Origin: Pleurodeles waltl
Lineage: Eukaryota; Chordata; Amphibia; Caudata; Salamandridae
Direction: 5' to 3'
Assembly: GCF_031143425.1 (NCBI RefSeq)
Contig: NC_090444.1
Coordinates: forward strand, 1,349,622,323 to 1,349,686,322
Length of the DNA: 64,000 nucleotides
Shown: piece after piece, positions 52,958 to 64,000 of the stretch
Layout: every line of letters begins with the position of its first letter
How positions within the stretch are numbered: position 1 is the stretch's first letter
The notes under the pieces: generated by a model
Told to the model about the DNA's origin: nothing
Database searches by the model: none
What the model saw: only the letters and a program-made list of their open reading frames with translations
Translations under genes and position numbers: made by a program

Positions 52958-54115
52958 TCAAACATTTGCATTGATGCAATAGTAAATCATTGTATCTGGA
53001 GAACCATCATTCAGGATTAGAGTTTTTTTGCCTATTGCACCAGGAGGATCTGGAGCAGTTGTGCTGCCTTCAGGCCAGCATAGCAGGTGGCCCCTCGCCT
53101 CGCTGTGAGAGGAATCAAAGTCCATGCGGGGCAGTTTATGAGGACACATCGATATGTTCTCATCTGTCCAGTGGGTCCAGTGGAACACTTCCTCAGGAGT
53201 GTCAAAAAAGAGGGTTCTACCACTTAAGATGACCTTCAGGTGAGCAGGCTATAGGAGCATATACAGACGTTTTAGGATGTGAGGTGTTGTTTGGCCACCA
53301 TAAAGGATTTGTGCTATTGTTGCACAAGCCTGATATAATCTGTGAGAATCATGATGTGGCTGGACTGAAACATGACCCTGTCCTGTTGGCGGGCAAAATT
53401 CAGTATTGTATCTCTGTCCACATAGTTCAGGATCCACGCGATCACAGGCTCACCCCTGGAGGAGGGTTCTATGTCAAGGCCGTGTGGGCATGCTCTACAA
53501 CAAAGCATGCTGAGAGGGAGTCCGCAGGGATTATTAGTGATTTTAGCCACTGTGTCAGGCAGGCCCCCATGTATTTTCCCTCACAGCCCTCCTTGAAGCC
53601 CACAAAACCACAAATTGTTCCAGCAGGCCCTACCCTCCACATCCTTGACCCTCAAGGCCAACTCTTTTGTCGTGGCCTCCAGCTTGGTGACTCTTTTGGA
53701 GGGAGGTCACCATGTCTTTCACCCTAGACACATGTGCTTCAGCTTCTGTGATCTTCACTACTGCACGTTTAGGAACTTTGCAAAGGAGCACAATGTCAGA
53801 GTCAGACGCCTCTAGCTTAGCATCAAGGGCATCGCAAGATTGCACAATGGCCTCCAGAAGGGTAGCATTATCCGGTACCGCCAGGAGGGCAGTGCTAGGC
53901 CCCTGTGCAATAGCTCTGGGCTGTACAAATGTACCTATGGTACTTTGCTTAGTGGCGAAGAGCTGTTTCTCCTTGGTCATGTTTTTGTCTCGGGAGCAAG
54001 TCCGTCCTTGGAGCAATGAGGAATATCCAGACACAACCTGCCAAGCCCCTCCACAGGATCGCGAGAGTGGCATGAGCAGTCGGCTGGCGGAGCTCCCCCG
54101 AGGGTTGCAGCCCAC
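52958..54115 (-). pseudogene. L1-type ORF1, degenerate
   Basis: Coiled-coil-type reading lies at 53900-53700 (LLEAIVQSCDALDAKLEASD, ITEAEAHVSRVKDMVTSLQ). The RRM part includes SSRGEPVIAWILNYVDRDTI and NFARQQDRVMF (53470-53380), matching the R-P-x-I-x-x-x-L-N-x-x-D-x-x-x-I pattern. Further C-terminal reading is FLTLLRKCS and ARRGATCYAG (53215-53060). Frame changes separate the three parts. Confidence 0.7.
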
Positions 54116-54455
54116 AGGTCCCAGTCAGCTCCAATGGTCGGAAGTCCCGAGGGCTGCTGGGTCTATTCCACAAATTATGTCGCTGGCAAAAATTCTATAA
54201 GTTCAGTTCCCGCAGGGGAGTCGGGAGACCTCTGGGCAGGGCACATCCATCCAGCCCTCTGCCAGTCTCTTTATCCCAGTAGCTACAGGTGTTAACGCAA
54301 CATGCACGTCAGCAAGGCACCACGCATTTCCCCTATGGTGCAGCACTCTGGGGTTTTGGCTGGTGTCCCACTCCAGCCAAGTATATTAGATGCAGCAAGG
54401 TTTGTTCCACATATATAAATGGTACTGCTGCCAATGTTTTGCTTGTTCTGGGGTT

Positions 54456-54456
54456 A

Positions 54457-54500
<44 letters not shown>

Positions 54501-54517
54501 CACACATACACACACAC
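54456..54517. repeat. (AC)n microsatellite
   Basis: About 60 bp of AC dinucleotides with a few interruptions (CC, AT). It lies in the 5' region of the L1 at 49205-55070. The His/Thr-rich open frames over it are spurious. Confidence 0.95.
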
Positions 54518-55070
54518 GGAGTTGGTGGAGCATGTAGTATCAAGCCTTTTTATAAGGTGTTTACAAGTGGGTGGGTTTCAGCCATGCATTTAGAATAATT
54601 GGTGTGTAGCGACGGCAGGTGCTGCTAAGGAGTGTACCAAAATTACTCAAAATGTACCAAATGTGCCCCCTCAAGAGTCAAGAGGTGGGGGGCAACTCCG
54701 TGCAGGCATCTGGTGCACTCCCCCCAGCTCGGTACCTAGCAACACGTCCTTCCAACGTCCTCTCCACTGAAGCCGGAGTCTGTCTAAGGGGCCCAGGAGG
54801 CTGAGTTGGTGAGCACCTCGCCAGGCCATTCGACGCAGGACCTCCACAAAGGCGTTCCGGTGCCAAGTCTGTCAGCCCGCTGGGGCCTGCATGGGAGAAG
54901 GCAGGCAGTGGTCACCATAAGCGCCACATCTGGGAGACAGCCAACAACACTGCCTCCAACTTGAGTAAGTGTACAGACGAGGGCCCGCAGGGATCTGTCC
55001 CAGGCCCCAGCCACACAGCACTGGGCTGCTCCGGGTAACCTCAGGCCGCAGCTCCTGCAAGACAGCTGGC

Positions 55071-55719
55071 TATGTTTGATCCATTACAGAGAGACTTTAA
55101 GAGGGGTGCAGTGAGGCAGCATGATGATGGATTTTATATTGCCATGGGAGCTGAGTTAAGAGTACGGTCGCACACCTTTCACAGAGCTGTGCCTCACTCT
55201 TTTCTTTCTTTGTTTTGTTTATCAACTGTTATTTCTGTTTACTTACCAGGACATCTTGACATTGAGTACCACATGAACAGCTGCATGTTGAAGGTATAAT
55301 GCTTTTCTTGCACAGGCTCTGATCATGTCCTAGTACAATGTAGTTTTGCTGGAACAAGCAAAATTGCTGGTGTTTAAAAATTGTTAGACAGCAATTTGTC
55401 CAATTTAACCTGGTAATAGAAATAATGAAAAATAGATTGGTCTATCCAACACTACACATCATAAAGGATCAAGCTTAAACTATACCACAAACAGTATGCA
55501 TCACTGGGCACAACACCTCTATTAATTAGGCAAACTATAGTGCTGTATATACAATGCATCATGCATAGTCCCGAATGCACAAGCTCAGGGCTGGCTCTAG
55601 AGTGGTGAAACTGGTGCACTGTACCTGGCGCTAACCTATGTTAGGGGAAGTGAGGCGCTGTGTTTAGAAATAACTTATGGGTTTAAAAATCACCTAGTGC
55701 TCAGGTCCTTTTGTGCCCA
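55071..55719. other. Non-coding stretch, no gene
   Basis: No ORF with family similarity and no clear repeat. It separates the L1 at 49205-55070 from the LTR-like repeat at 55720. Confidence 0.5.
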
Positions 55720-57703
55720 TGTTAGAAATTGGGTTTCTGGTTGGCAGACATATGCACCCTGTCCAAGCAGGAAACAAACTCCTAGTCAGGGTGTGTCACC
55801 AACACACACTCAATTAATCTGTGTTCACCCCCTGGTAACGTGGCACAGAGCATTCAGGCTTAACTTAAGAGGCAATGTGTTAAGTGTAAGAATAAGGTGA
55901 ATTGTAGTGCTTAAAAGCATGAAGCGCCAACCAGGGCTATCTTGTCACACTGGTCCTGGTGAAATCTGAAATGTCAGGCTGACTGCGATGGAGTGTGGGT
56001 CAGATACAGGGTCCAGCTTTGGTCTGCTGAAATAGTACCTTGGTCTGCTGTTGCGTTGATGTTTGTAACAAGATATGAGTAGTGTTGTTGATGATCCTTC
56101 AGGTGTTGGCAATGAGTTGATTCTGAGCCATGCAAAGTTGGAGATGCACCGCGCCTACAGTAATGCTGTGTCCTCGATACTGGCAGCAATAGTGATATGT
56201 TGGCATCGATGGAGGTGCACTGGTTCCGAGCAGCACATAGGCATTGATGCGTTGGTTTTGGACTGGAGCAGCACTTTGTTCCCAACTTCCAATGACCTAG
56301 GACTTGTTTGGCACCACTTGGCAGGGTAAGAGTCACAGATTGCAGAGTCCAGGTGCTGTAGGTAATAAATTGGAAGTCTCTTATGTCCCTGAGACTTCAG
56401 GAGAACTGGAGGCATGCCAGAAAGTCTTTGAAGTCACTCTGGTTCTGGGTTCAAGTGTTGTGGGTCCAGTCCTTCTTACCAAGGCAAGGGGGGGCAGGAC
56501 ACAGCAGGTCAGCACAGCAAGAAAGCAGTTCTTCCAGAGCAGCAGTCTAGCAGAGTAGCAGTCCTTGTGGTAGCACAGCAGTTCTTCCCGGCAGAGTATC
56601 CACAGATCCAGTAGTATACTGAATTGGTAGGATCAGAAGCCCAGTTCTTATACCCAGTGGTACCTTTGAACTGTGGACAGACTTAAAAGAAGGGCTTTGA
56701 AGGGCACATAGTCCTCCCTTTCTGCCCCGGCTCCAGGCTTGTTCTGGGGGGACATGCAACCATTTGTGTGGGGACAGGACACTGCCTATTCAGGTGTGTC
56801 AGTCTCTCTTCCATCCTGCCCAGGGTGGCCCATCAGGATGTTGATGGCCCATCAGTCACACCTACGCTTCCTTTGTGTGTGGCTGTCTAGGGGGAATGCA
56901 AAAGCCCAGCTGCCACTCCACCCCAGATGTGTATTGCTGACAGGCAGCAGGCACACAGGGCTAAGAGCAGGAAAATGCTAACTTTCTTAAAGTGGCATTT
57001 TCAAAATTGTAATAATAAATCCGACTTTACCCTAAAAGTGGATTTGTTATTACAATTCCATTTGTACTAAACAATGTAGCTATACTCCTTCTTAATCAGG
57101 AATGACTACTTATTAAATGTAATAAGGAATCGCCAATGTTATCCTATGAGAAGGGTAGGCCTGATAGTTGTGAAAAAAGGTTTTGAGAGTTTTTCACTAC
57201 CAGTTCATGAAAAACTTAAAAGTATATGCCCTGCCTTTTAATTACACAGCACCCTGCCCAATGGGCTACCTAGGGCCTGCCTTAGGGATGACTTATATGT
57301 AATAAAAGGGGAGTTCAAAGCTTGGCAAGGGGTTTTAAATGCCATGTTGACATGGCAGGGCGGCACTGCACTCAGGCTGCAGTGGCAGGTCCGGGGCATT
57401 TTTTAAAGTGCTACATAAGTGGGTGGCTCAAGCAGTGCTGCAGGCCCACTAGTAGCATTTAATTTACAGGCCATGGGCACATGTAGTGCACTTTACTAGG
57501 GACTTATAAGTACATTAAATATCTCAGTTAGGTATAAACCAATCAAACCATGTTTTAGGAAGAGAGCACATGCACTCTAGCACTGGTCAGCAGTGGTAAA
57601 GTGCTCAAAGCCCTAAGGTCAACTAAAAGAAATTTAAAAAAATGTGAGGCAAGTAGACAAAATGTTTAGGGGGAAGACCACCCTGAGGCTGTCAGGTCTA
57701 ACA
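55720..57703 (+). mobile_element. Long LTR-like repeat, copy B (probable solo LTR)
   Basis: It starts TGTTAGAAATTGGGTTTCTG and ends CTGTCAGGTCTAACA. The ends TGTTAGA and TCTAACA are inverted, as in LTRs. It matches copy A (33253-34945) over most of its length. No gag or pol reading is inside. Near 57009-57062 a hairpin TTGTAATAATAAATCC pairs with GGATTTGTTATTACAA. No matching target duplication was found at these ends (GCCCA before, GTCGT after), so the solo-LTR call is an inference. Length is about 1.98 kb. Confidence 0.68.
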
Positions 57704-58261
57704 GTCGTTCAGTTTTCAGGTAACAATAAAAATGTAAAGATAACTGGTGATTAATATTCCTGCTGGAGAGAGATCATAGTTTTGGCTGGTGGCAGTTTCC
57801 ACTCATCATAAAGTAGCAGAGAGGGTCTGCCTGCTGCAAAGAACGTGTACCATGTAAATTGTAGAGCTGTATTTTATATGGACAGTGCCGTGGGTTACTG
57901 CATTTGTCTCAAAGATCCTTTTGCCCTTTGCGGTTCATAATTTACAACCCTAATATAACACAATGAGCAATGAACTGTCATCGAAGAGCTGCATGGTATA
58001 GGTTAGAATGTTTTTCCCCTTAGTCTCTCATTATACTAATGTTGCTAAAAAGGATTTGTTTGGGTAGAAATGCATTCTTATTAGTAAAGCCAGCCCACAC
58101 TGTAGTACATTTTAAATCCTGAATCTCTACTTCTTCATACCAAACACTCTTAAAATATACTGTCCACTAGTACGGATGATGTGATTCCTTCACCTTGTAA
58201 TCTTCATTGTCTTAAACATTTCCTATGGACTGGTACCCAAGTTTATTCTTGATGCGTAATT
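57704..58261. other. Non-coding stretch, no gene
   Basis: AT-rich sequence with no ORF of note, no repeat and no RNA gene that I can recognise. Confidence 0.45.
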
Positions 58262-58438
58262 ATTAAAAATCAATACATCGATACATCACATCATTCTATT
58301 ATTATTATAAATATACAATACAAGATATCAGTTTTACATTCTACAATATATATGATAAAAAGCATGCCAGATCTTATTATCTAAAAGGGGTTTCCTCACT
58401 CCTGTGCAAAGATTTTATGCATTAGTTGTGCTCTAACA

Positions 58439-61400
58439 TTAGAAGTTTTCGTGATACCAAGCGTAAAACTTCGAAAAATGAACATTTAGAACAATGTCCA
58501 GGGGTTTGAGGCAGGCAATCACTGCTTGCCGGCAAGTCCGTATACCCCTATGATTAAATGATGACTTCAATAAAAGTTTGCGTTCGGTTCTTAAAACGTT
58601 ACAAATACAAACTAAATGAATTATATCTTCATGTCCGTTACCGCATAGCCTACACTGTGGGATTTTTGGAGAGCGTTCCCATGGGACTAGGTGGGCATTG
58701 CCCGGAATAATCCCAAATCTATATTTGATAAAAAGGTCTTTATCTGTCTTGGTCCACCCTGCCTCCAGGTATGGCTGAAGCTTCAAAAGTTTGTATTTAT
58801 TAATAATCATCCAGGAGTGCAATCTAGTAGCTAGTAAATCCTTGTCTATGATTAGTGATCTTTTTTTTACAATCCAATTTTTTTTTTTTTTAAAGAAATG
58901 TAAGAGATATTTGAATCCCATAACTCCACTGCTCCTAAGTCGATTAATGCCTGGTCTAGGTACCGACGCCCAATGGCTGCGGTGTTTGAGTTGATCTCCT
59001 TCCAAGGGGCATGACCGAGCGGATTTTCCTTTGCCAGCTGTAACTGTTTCCAGGCTTTAATGTAGCTGGCTTTTCTGTCTATGCATTGGTTTACGTAGCC
59101 AAACTCCAGCCTAATTTGTGCTAATGAGGTATGTCCCGGTAGATGAAATAGGGACCTAAAAACTTTTCCAATGATTTTATTTAGGATAGTAGCGTCTTGC
59201 CCACACAGAGCTTCGCTTCCATATCCTAAAGTTGGAATTAGTTTGGCTGCAATGACTTTAAGCAGGGGCCGATAGCTGAGGCCGGTGAGGAATTTTTTTA
59301 GAGTTTGGAAAGCGAATAATAGCACATGACCTTTTCTATATAACTCCTGTTTCTGGGAAAAAAAGGAACCACGTTCATCAAAGAGTACACCAAGGTATCT
59401 GTACTGACTTACTTTTCCAAAGGGCCCCTTTGTGAGTTCCATTTAATTTTTAAGGATTTTTTGCTGATTCTCATTACTTTAGTTTTATCCTGGTTAACTT
59501 CCATTCCACTCTGCTCTGCGTATTCAAATATCTTAACAATGAGTCGCTGTAGTCCTACTTTAGTTTGACTCAGGAGGACTACATCATCGGCGTATAGCAG
59601 TTTTGAAATAGTCATGTCGCCGAGCTTTGGAGAGTGCCCGTTAACCATTTTAATTCCACAGATAAATAAGATAAGAAGAGATTGAAAAGGTATGGTGCCA
59701 ACACACAGCCCTGTTTCAATCTCTGCTTTGTCATAATTTTCCTTGAGAGGAGGGAGCCATCCCCTACTTTGACTCTTACCCACATGTCTGTATGTAGCTG
59801 CTGTATGGCTTTTAATAAACTCTCCGGTATTCCCCAGGAAGCTAGTTTCTCCCATAAGAGAGGTCGCAGGACCAGATCAAAAGCTGATTTAAAGTCCACA
59901 AAACACAGATACAAGGGCTGGTTTTTTTGTTTGCATTTGTCAATGACCATTGATAAGGTTAATATGTTTGCAGCGGTACCTAGGCCCTTCACGAAACCTG
60001 TCTGATTAGGAGAGATAATACTATTTTCTGTTGCCCAACTACGGAGGTGTTCCAGTAAAATACCAGCGTAGTATTTAGCTTCTACGTCTATTAGAGTTAT
60101 TAGTCGGTAACTCTCGGGTTTTGTTTTGTTACCTCCTTTAAATATTGGGTGAATTATCGCTCCTTTCCAGGACTTGGGAATACTTCTTGACAATATACAA
60201 TTATTGAAAATAGGGGCACCCCAATAAGTCTAATCTAGTTTAAACAGATCATTCGGGATCCCATTGGGTCCGGGAGCACCCCCATTTCTGCTTTTATTTT
60301 ATTAAGTTGCTAACTTCTGTTGCTGAAAAAGTTATTTCTTAAATTTCCTTTTGGACAAAAAGGGATTTTAATATAATTTTCCCTGGGCTTGATTTTTCTG
60401 TGGCCACTTCTAAGATTTTATCAACTAGCTTGGATTCATCAAAGTGTTGACTTAAATAGTCAACCCAGACGGGTTCCGGGATATTTGAGCTAGACAAAGT
60501 GCTCGGGGCTTATTCAAATCATTGATCATTTTCCAAAAACCCTGAGTATTTTATTTTTTACTTATAAATAGGGCTTTTGCCCAGAGGTCTTGATGTTTCT
60601 GGTGTTTATGTTCCCATAATTGTTTCCGATATGCATTATTTAGATTGTTTAAGTCTGCCTTAATACAACCATTTGTCGGGTCCTTTTTGTATAATTGTAA
60701 TACTTTATTTCTTTCTTTCCTTAATTTAATAATATGCGCTGAATAATTTATATTTATGTTTGTATTTGCACGGCGCGCGTTGTTTCAATATCTCTTTTGT
60801 GGTTGGTCTACAAGAAGACTAACCGCAAAATTGTTTAGGAAAAACGACCAAATTTCTATTGGGTCCCTGGTTGTGTCCATGTTGCATTGTGCCAAAATTG
60901 CCCTCGATCGGACCCCTGTAGGTTCCTTTAGTTTTTCAGACCATCAGAGTTTTTTATCATTTGTTGTAGTGACATCTCCTGGCATGGTTAGTGCAGAGTT
61001 AAAAGTAGGAGGATCACATCCTATTTCCAGGCATTGCTGGCCATGATCACTCATATCTGATTTTATGATGAAAAACTTTGTAATTAATGTAAGCAAGAAT
61101 AGTGAGACCACAGTATTGTCAATTATTGTGTGGGTTTGGGTAGCGAAGCAGGTAGATGCTGGCGGAGTATCCTGAGGATATCTCCCATTTAGGATTCTAA
61201 GCCCAAGAGCCTCAAAGTCCTTTACTAAAGTGAGTGCTGGGGTGCAGCTTTTCCTCTCTCGATTTCCCCCAGAGATTGTTGTGGTACAGCCCATATATGA
61301 TCTTGCAAGATAGTTTGTGTATCCCTTTCAAAGGGATTTAATACTTTTTGATTGAAATCCCCAGTTATTAAAAGCTCCAGAGGGCCTAGGTCTTGATGGG

Positions 61401-61730
61401 CAGTTAGGATTATATCTACCAATTTCGATGACATGTGTTTTTTGGATTGGGCATCTGCGTGGATGTAAACATTGATTAGGAGGAGTGGGCTTGAATGATC
61501 TCTATGCCACCCGTCTAGCTTCACTACCAGGAAGTCTTTGTTTTCAACATATATTCGAGTACACAATAATTTTAGACCTGCTTAAATGAAAGTAGCAAGG
61601 CCCCTCTTTGAATGGCCGTACTTTTTCTCCTTTATTGCTGGGGAGAAGAACCCCAGGTATCCATCGATTTTCTAAAGGGTTTGTAGCCCAAGTCTCCTGA
61701 AGGAGGATGATGTGGAAATTCTTCAATAGG
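58439..61730 (-). pseudogene. ORF2 of the unassigned LINE (endonuclease, RT, C-terminal CCHC), frameshifted
   Basis: Endonuclease: NFHIILLQETWATNP (61720-61675) and LLITGDFNQKV (about 61370-61335), typical AP-endonuclease Q-E and G-D-x-N motifs. RT: SIPKSWKGAIIHPIFKGGNK and ESYRLITLIDVEAKYY (60190-60080), NQTGFVKGLGTAANIL (60010-59965), CFVDFKSAFDLV (59910-59875, first D), RLKQGCVLAPYLFNLFLS (59715-59660) and LLYADDVVLLSQTKVGLQRL with YADD at 59594-59583. Thumb: VSQYRYLGVLFDERGSF (59410-59360). The C-terminal domain has CRLCGNGHEDIIHLVCICN (58660-58605), a C-x2-C-x7-H-x-x-x-C finger. Frames change at several places within 60193-58439. Confidence 0.82.
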
Positions 61731-62016
61731 GTTAATAGATCTTTTTGGTTTGTATTCGGTCAGACCCCATTTATATTCCATCAGCAGACCTGAAAGGGGG
61801 AATTATATCGGTTTGTTAACATGTTGTGCGCCTGCTACTTACTAGTCAGTGACGTTTTTCTAAATGAGTTAGTTCTGATATCTGGCCTAGTTCAGAATGT
61901 GCTAAAGGATATGTATTAAAAGGAGTGTCCCCTGGAGGGTAACCCTCGGTTTTTCCAATTGCCGACCTAAGGACTGAAAAGGGTTTGTCCGACTCTTTTA
62001 ATATTAGTTGATTTGA

Positions 62017-63995
62017 TTAATTTTTGTGTTCCTCTGACGGATTAGGATAACCAATTTGCTGGGGGGTACTGAGCTTAATTCCCCATTTTAGAAAGGCACA
62101 TTTTTCATCAGCCACTCTTTTTACCAGAAATGGTGTCCTCCAGGTTACCAAAGTTGCTTTGTTAGGGGCTCCTTTATTGGTCTTTTCCATTGAGACGAAC
62201 TCTATAGAGACAATATTGGTAGATTTTATATCTTTTAGTGTAGGAGTGACTTGTAGAAGCTTCAGTATGTTTCCCCTGTTTAAGATGTCAAATCGCCCCC
62301 TAGACTGGTATTGAGGTTCCAGTATTAGTTGCAAACAATCATTTGACATGCCGGAGTCGGGCTGCCTATTTCGTCCTCCTGTTCACCAAGTTGGGCGAGC
62401 CTTAGGTCTTCTACTACTCTGTCAGGCCGTTTTGACTTTATGATCATTTGCTTTGTTATTGATCTGTTTGAGTAATCATCCTCCCGAGATGGTTTTGACA
62501 TTTCTCTTTTTTTTTCTGGTATTGGGCCGGTTGGGTTCCAATTTGAGCCCCTTGGGGATAAGCATATCTCGAGTTGATGACCCTGATTATTGTGCCCTCT
62601 TCTTCAAATGACCTCCTGCTTATTTTAGGTGTCGGGCTTATTTTGTCTTTGTTCTACTGCTGGTATAGGTTTGTGGCCTGAGAAGCCAGTTCTGATTGGC
62701 CTAATTCAGTTGGTATTAGTGTAGTTTGCTGATCATTAATTATCATATCCCCCTCAATGGAAGCTTGTGCGTTTTCATATTTCCTTTTAGATTTTGGGTC
62801 ATACGTGTGGTTTGGCCCGCTCTGATATTAAATATTGGAAAAGGTTTATTTGTTTTTGATATTCCCTTTGTAGTTGTCGAGGAGTCATTTGACTTGGACA
62901 TATCACCTCCTGTGTCCAGGCTTAGGGTGGGACGCAAATGTTTTGTTGTTGGGCCCGGTAGAATAACGCTTTTCTTCGTTGTTTCTTTTGTCTTTTTGTA
63001 AGAGACTTTACTGGCTGAGACAGAGTCCCTACTGATTAGGGGAGAATAGAGGGGTCTGTATTTACCTTATAGTCTCCAACCTGATCACATTTAAGTTCCT
63101 TCGGGGGTTGCGCCACTGTCAGTTTGTTTCCTCAGACACCCATATGCTCCTTCTTCCAGGTTTTTGCATTCCCTTATCTCCCTCTGGTCCAAGGGTGGCA
63201 CTTCAGTTGTGGTTTGTTCATCAGTTCTCATGTTTAGATTGTCCTTGAGGTTCATAATCAACGAGTTTAAGGCTTCTGGAAGAGAGGCCAACTTATTGAT
63301 TATGGGCTCACAAATACAATCATTTGTTGTCATTTCAGCAAAGTTTTGAGCTCTCTTAATCAGATTATTTAGATTTGCCAGTTTCTGATCAATGCCTGCT
63401 ATGGATATGGCCATAGTATTCAGTATGTCCACCTGGACATCCATTTTTGAAGACTGCTAGGCTAAAACGTCCAGCGTTAGCTGTGAGGTTTTGAAAAAGA
63501 TGTCCAATACCGTGTTTTGATCCAGTCGTTCCTGGGTGTTTGGAGGTGGGGGTTGTTTTCATTGTCGTCCTCCTCATCTTCCCTTATTTTCCTTTTTAGT
63601 ATAAGAGATGCATTTGGGGATCTGGCTCTAGAAAGAGAAGTGTTAGTTTTGATTTCTGAGGTTCCAGCTATAGGTTCTTGCGGGAACACCCCCATACCGT
63701 AATTGGAAGACTTATTGCAATTGAGCATGGTAGAGCTCAGATCCCGATCTTGACATTGATGTTTTTCCAGGTTATATTCGGATTCTAAGTAATGATTCAT
63801 GGCGTTTATTTTGCTATGGCCTTGTAGCTCTGGGGAAGATTCACTTTGAAAAAAATCGGATGCTCCTTTGATAATAACGTTTACCTCCAACGGGAGTTTA
63901 GTACCTAGATGGGGGAAGTCGGTTTGGTTTTCCAGTAGTGGTAAATTGGAGGCATCAGGGGAAAGTGAGGATGACCGAAGGGTCAGTAACTCCAA
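62017..63995 (-). pseudogene. ORF1 region of the unassigned LINE, broken
   Basis: Three open pieces (63995-63477, 63444-63091, 62349-62017) lie upstream of the endonuclease in the position of ORF1. The first is Ser-rich with a basic-acidic stretch (KRKIREDEEDDNENN). The second has coiled-coil character (IAGIDQKLANLNNLIKRAQN). The third is compact with aromatic and basic residues (TLVTWRTPFLVKRVADEK), possibly the nucleic-acid-binding end. I do not recognise a named domain. The assignment depends on position before the endonuclease. No intact start is visible because the reading may extend past the window end. Confidence 0.5.
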
Positions 63996-64000
63996 GTCAT

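Larger units (their letters stand above)
49205..55070 (-). mobile_element. L1-type LINE, degenerate
   Basis: The 3' end (minus strand) is near 49205, next to a T7 run and TTTTATTAAG. ORF2 occupies about 52570-49530, ORF1 about 54115-52958, and a GC-rich 5' region extends to about 55070. A CA repeat lies in the 5' region. ORF fragments are highly broken. Outer ends are approximate; no target duplication was seen. It is related to the L1 at 40425-46600 but not a near-identical copy. Confidence 0.75.
58262..64000 (-). mobile_element. Non-LTR retrotransposon of unassigned clade, runs past window end
   Basis: On the minus strand there is an ORF1 region (63995-62017), an endonuclease (61730-61225), reverse transcriptase (60193-59409) and a C-terminal zinc-finger-like domain (58700-58439). 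A short 3' end of GATG/TATC-rich sequence near 58262 closes it. The RT differs clearly from the three L1-type elements here. The 5' end lies beyond 64000. Clade (for example I/Jockey-like groups) was not decided. Confidence 0.75.

Noticed and set aside
54333..54593. His/Thr repeat peptides
   Set aside because: Translation of the AC microsatellite.
55715..57708. A target-site duplication for LTR-like copy B
   Set aside because: Flanking bases GCCCA and GTCGT do not match, so the solo-LTR interpretation is not backed by a duplication.

Overview
This is eukaryotic, repeat-saturated DNA, most likely from a salamander or newt or another vertebrate with a very large genome. The reasons are the mix of element families (a DIRS tyrosine-recombinase retrotransposon, two Ty3/Gypsy elements, one of them Gmr1-like with a SCAN-type Gag, three L1-type LINEs, an L2/CR1-type LINE fragment, long solo-LTR-like repeats, PIF/Harbinger-type MITEs), their heavy decay, and the absence of any compact gene. 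I see no host exon, rRNA, tRNA, CRISPR array or bacterial operon that I can support. Nearly every coding trace is a retrotransposon ORF broken by stops and frameshifts. The taxon is an inference; no species-specific locus is visible.

Region 1 (about 0.86-13.3 kb) is a nest. A DIRS element (+ strand: gag, RT, RNase H, tyrosine recombinase, inverted terminal repeats, internal complementary region) was split inside its recombinase gene by a Gmr1-like Ty3/Gypsy element at 5492-12493 (5-bp target duplication GGGCT). That element had its integrase gene hit by a 1.4-kb solo LTR (8725-10119, duplication TCTAT) and by a 68-bp MITE (8302-8369, duplication TTA). In the Gypsy element integrase lies upstream of reverse transcriptase, the reverse of the usual Ty3 order.

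Region 2 (15.0-26.2 kb) is an L1-type LINE on the minus strand. Its 5' region is split by a younger, nearly complete Ty3/Gypsy element at 20568-25810 (two similar LTRs, duplication GTGTG, Gag with two zinc knuckles, protease, RT/RNase H, integrase, few lesions).

Region 3 (26.2-40.4 kb) has no recognisable gene. It holds two large pentamer-based satellite arrays with duplicated flanks, several large palindromic repeats, Harbinger-type MITEs, a truncated long LTR with an inverted partner fragment, three copies of a diverged dispersed repeat, and two weak unassigned ORFs.

Region 4 (40.4-55.1 kb) has two more minus-strand L1-type LINEs (40.4-46.6 and 49.2-about 55.1 kb). Between them lie a plus-strand L2/CR1-type LINE fragment and a GTGTGAGTGC-type minisatellite split by an unidentified segment. 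Region 5 (55.1-64 kb) has a second copy of the long LTR-like repeat (55720-57703) and a minus-strand non-LTR element of unassigned clade that runs off the window.

Boundaries supported by target duplications, or by LTR ends agreeing with each other, are exact. The others are estimates to within tens to hundreds of bases. All comparisons were made by eye.
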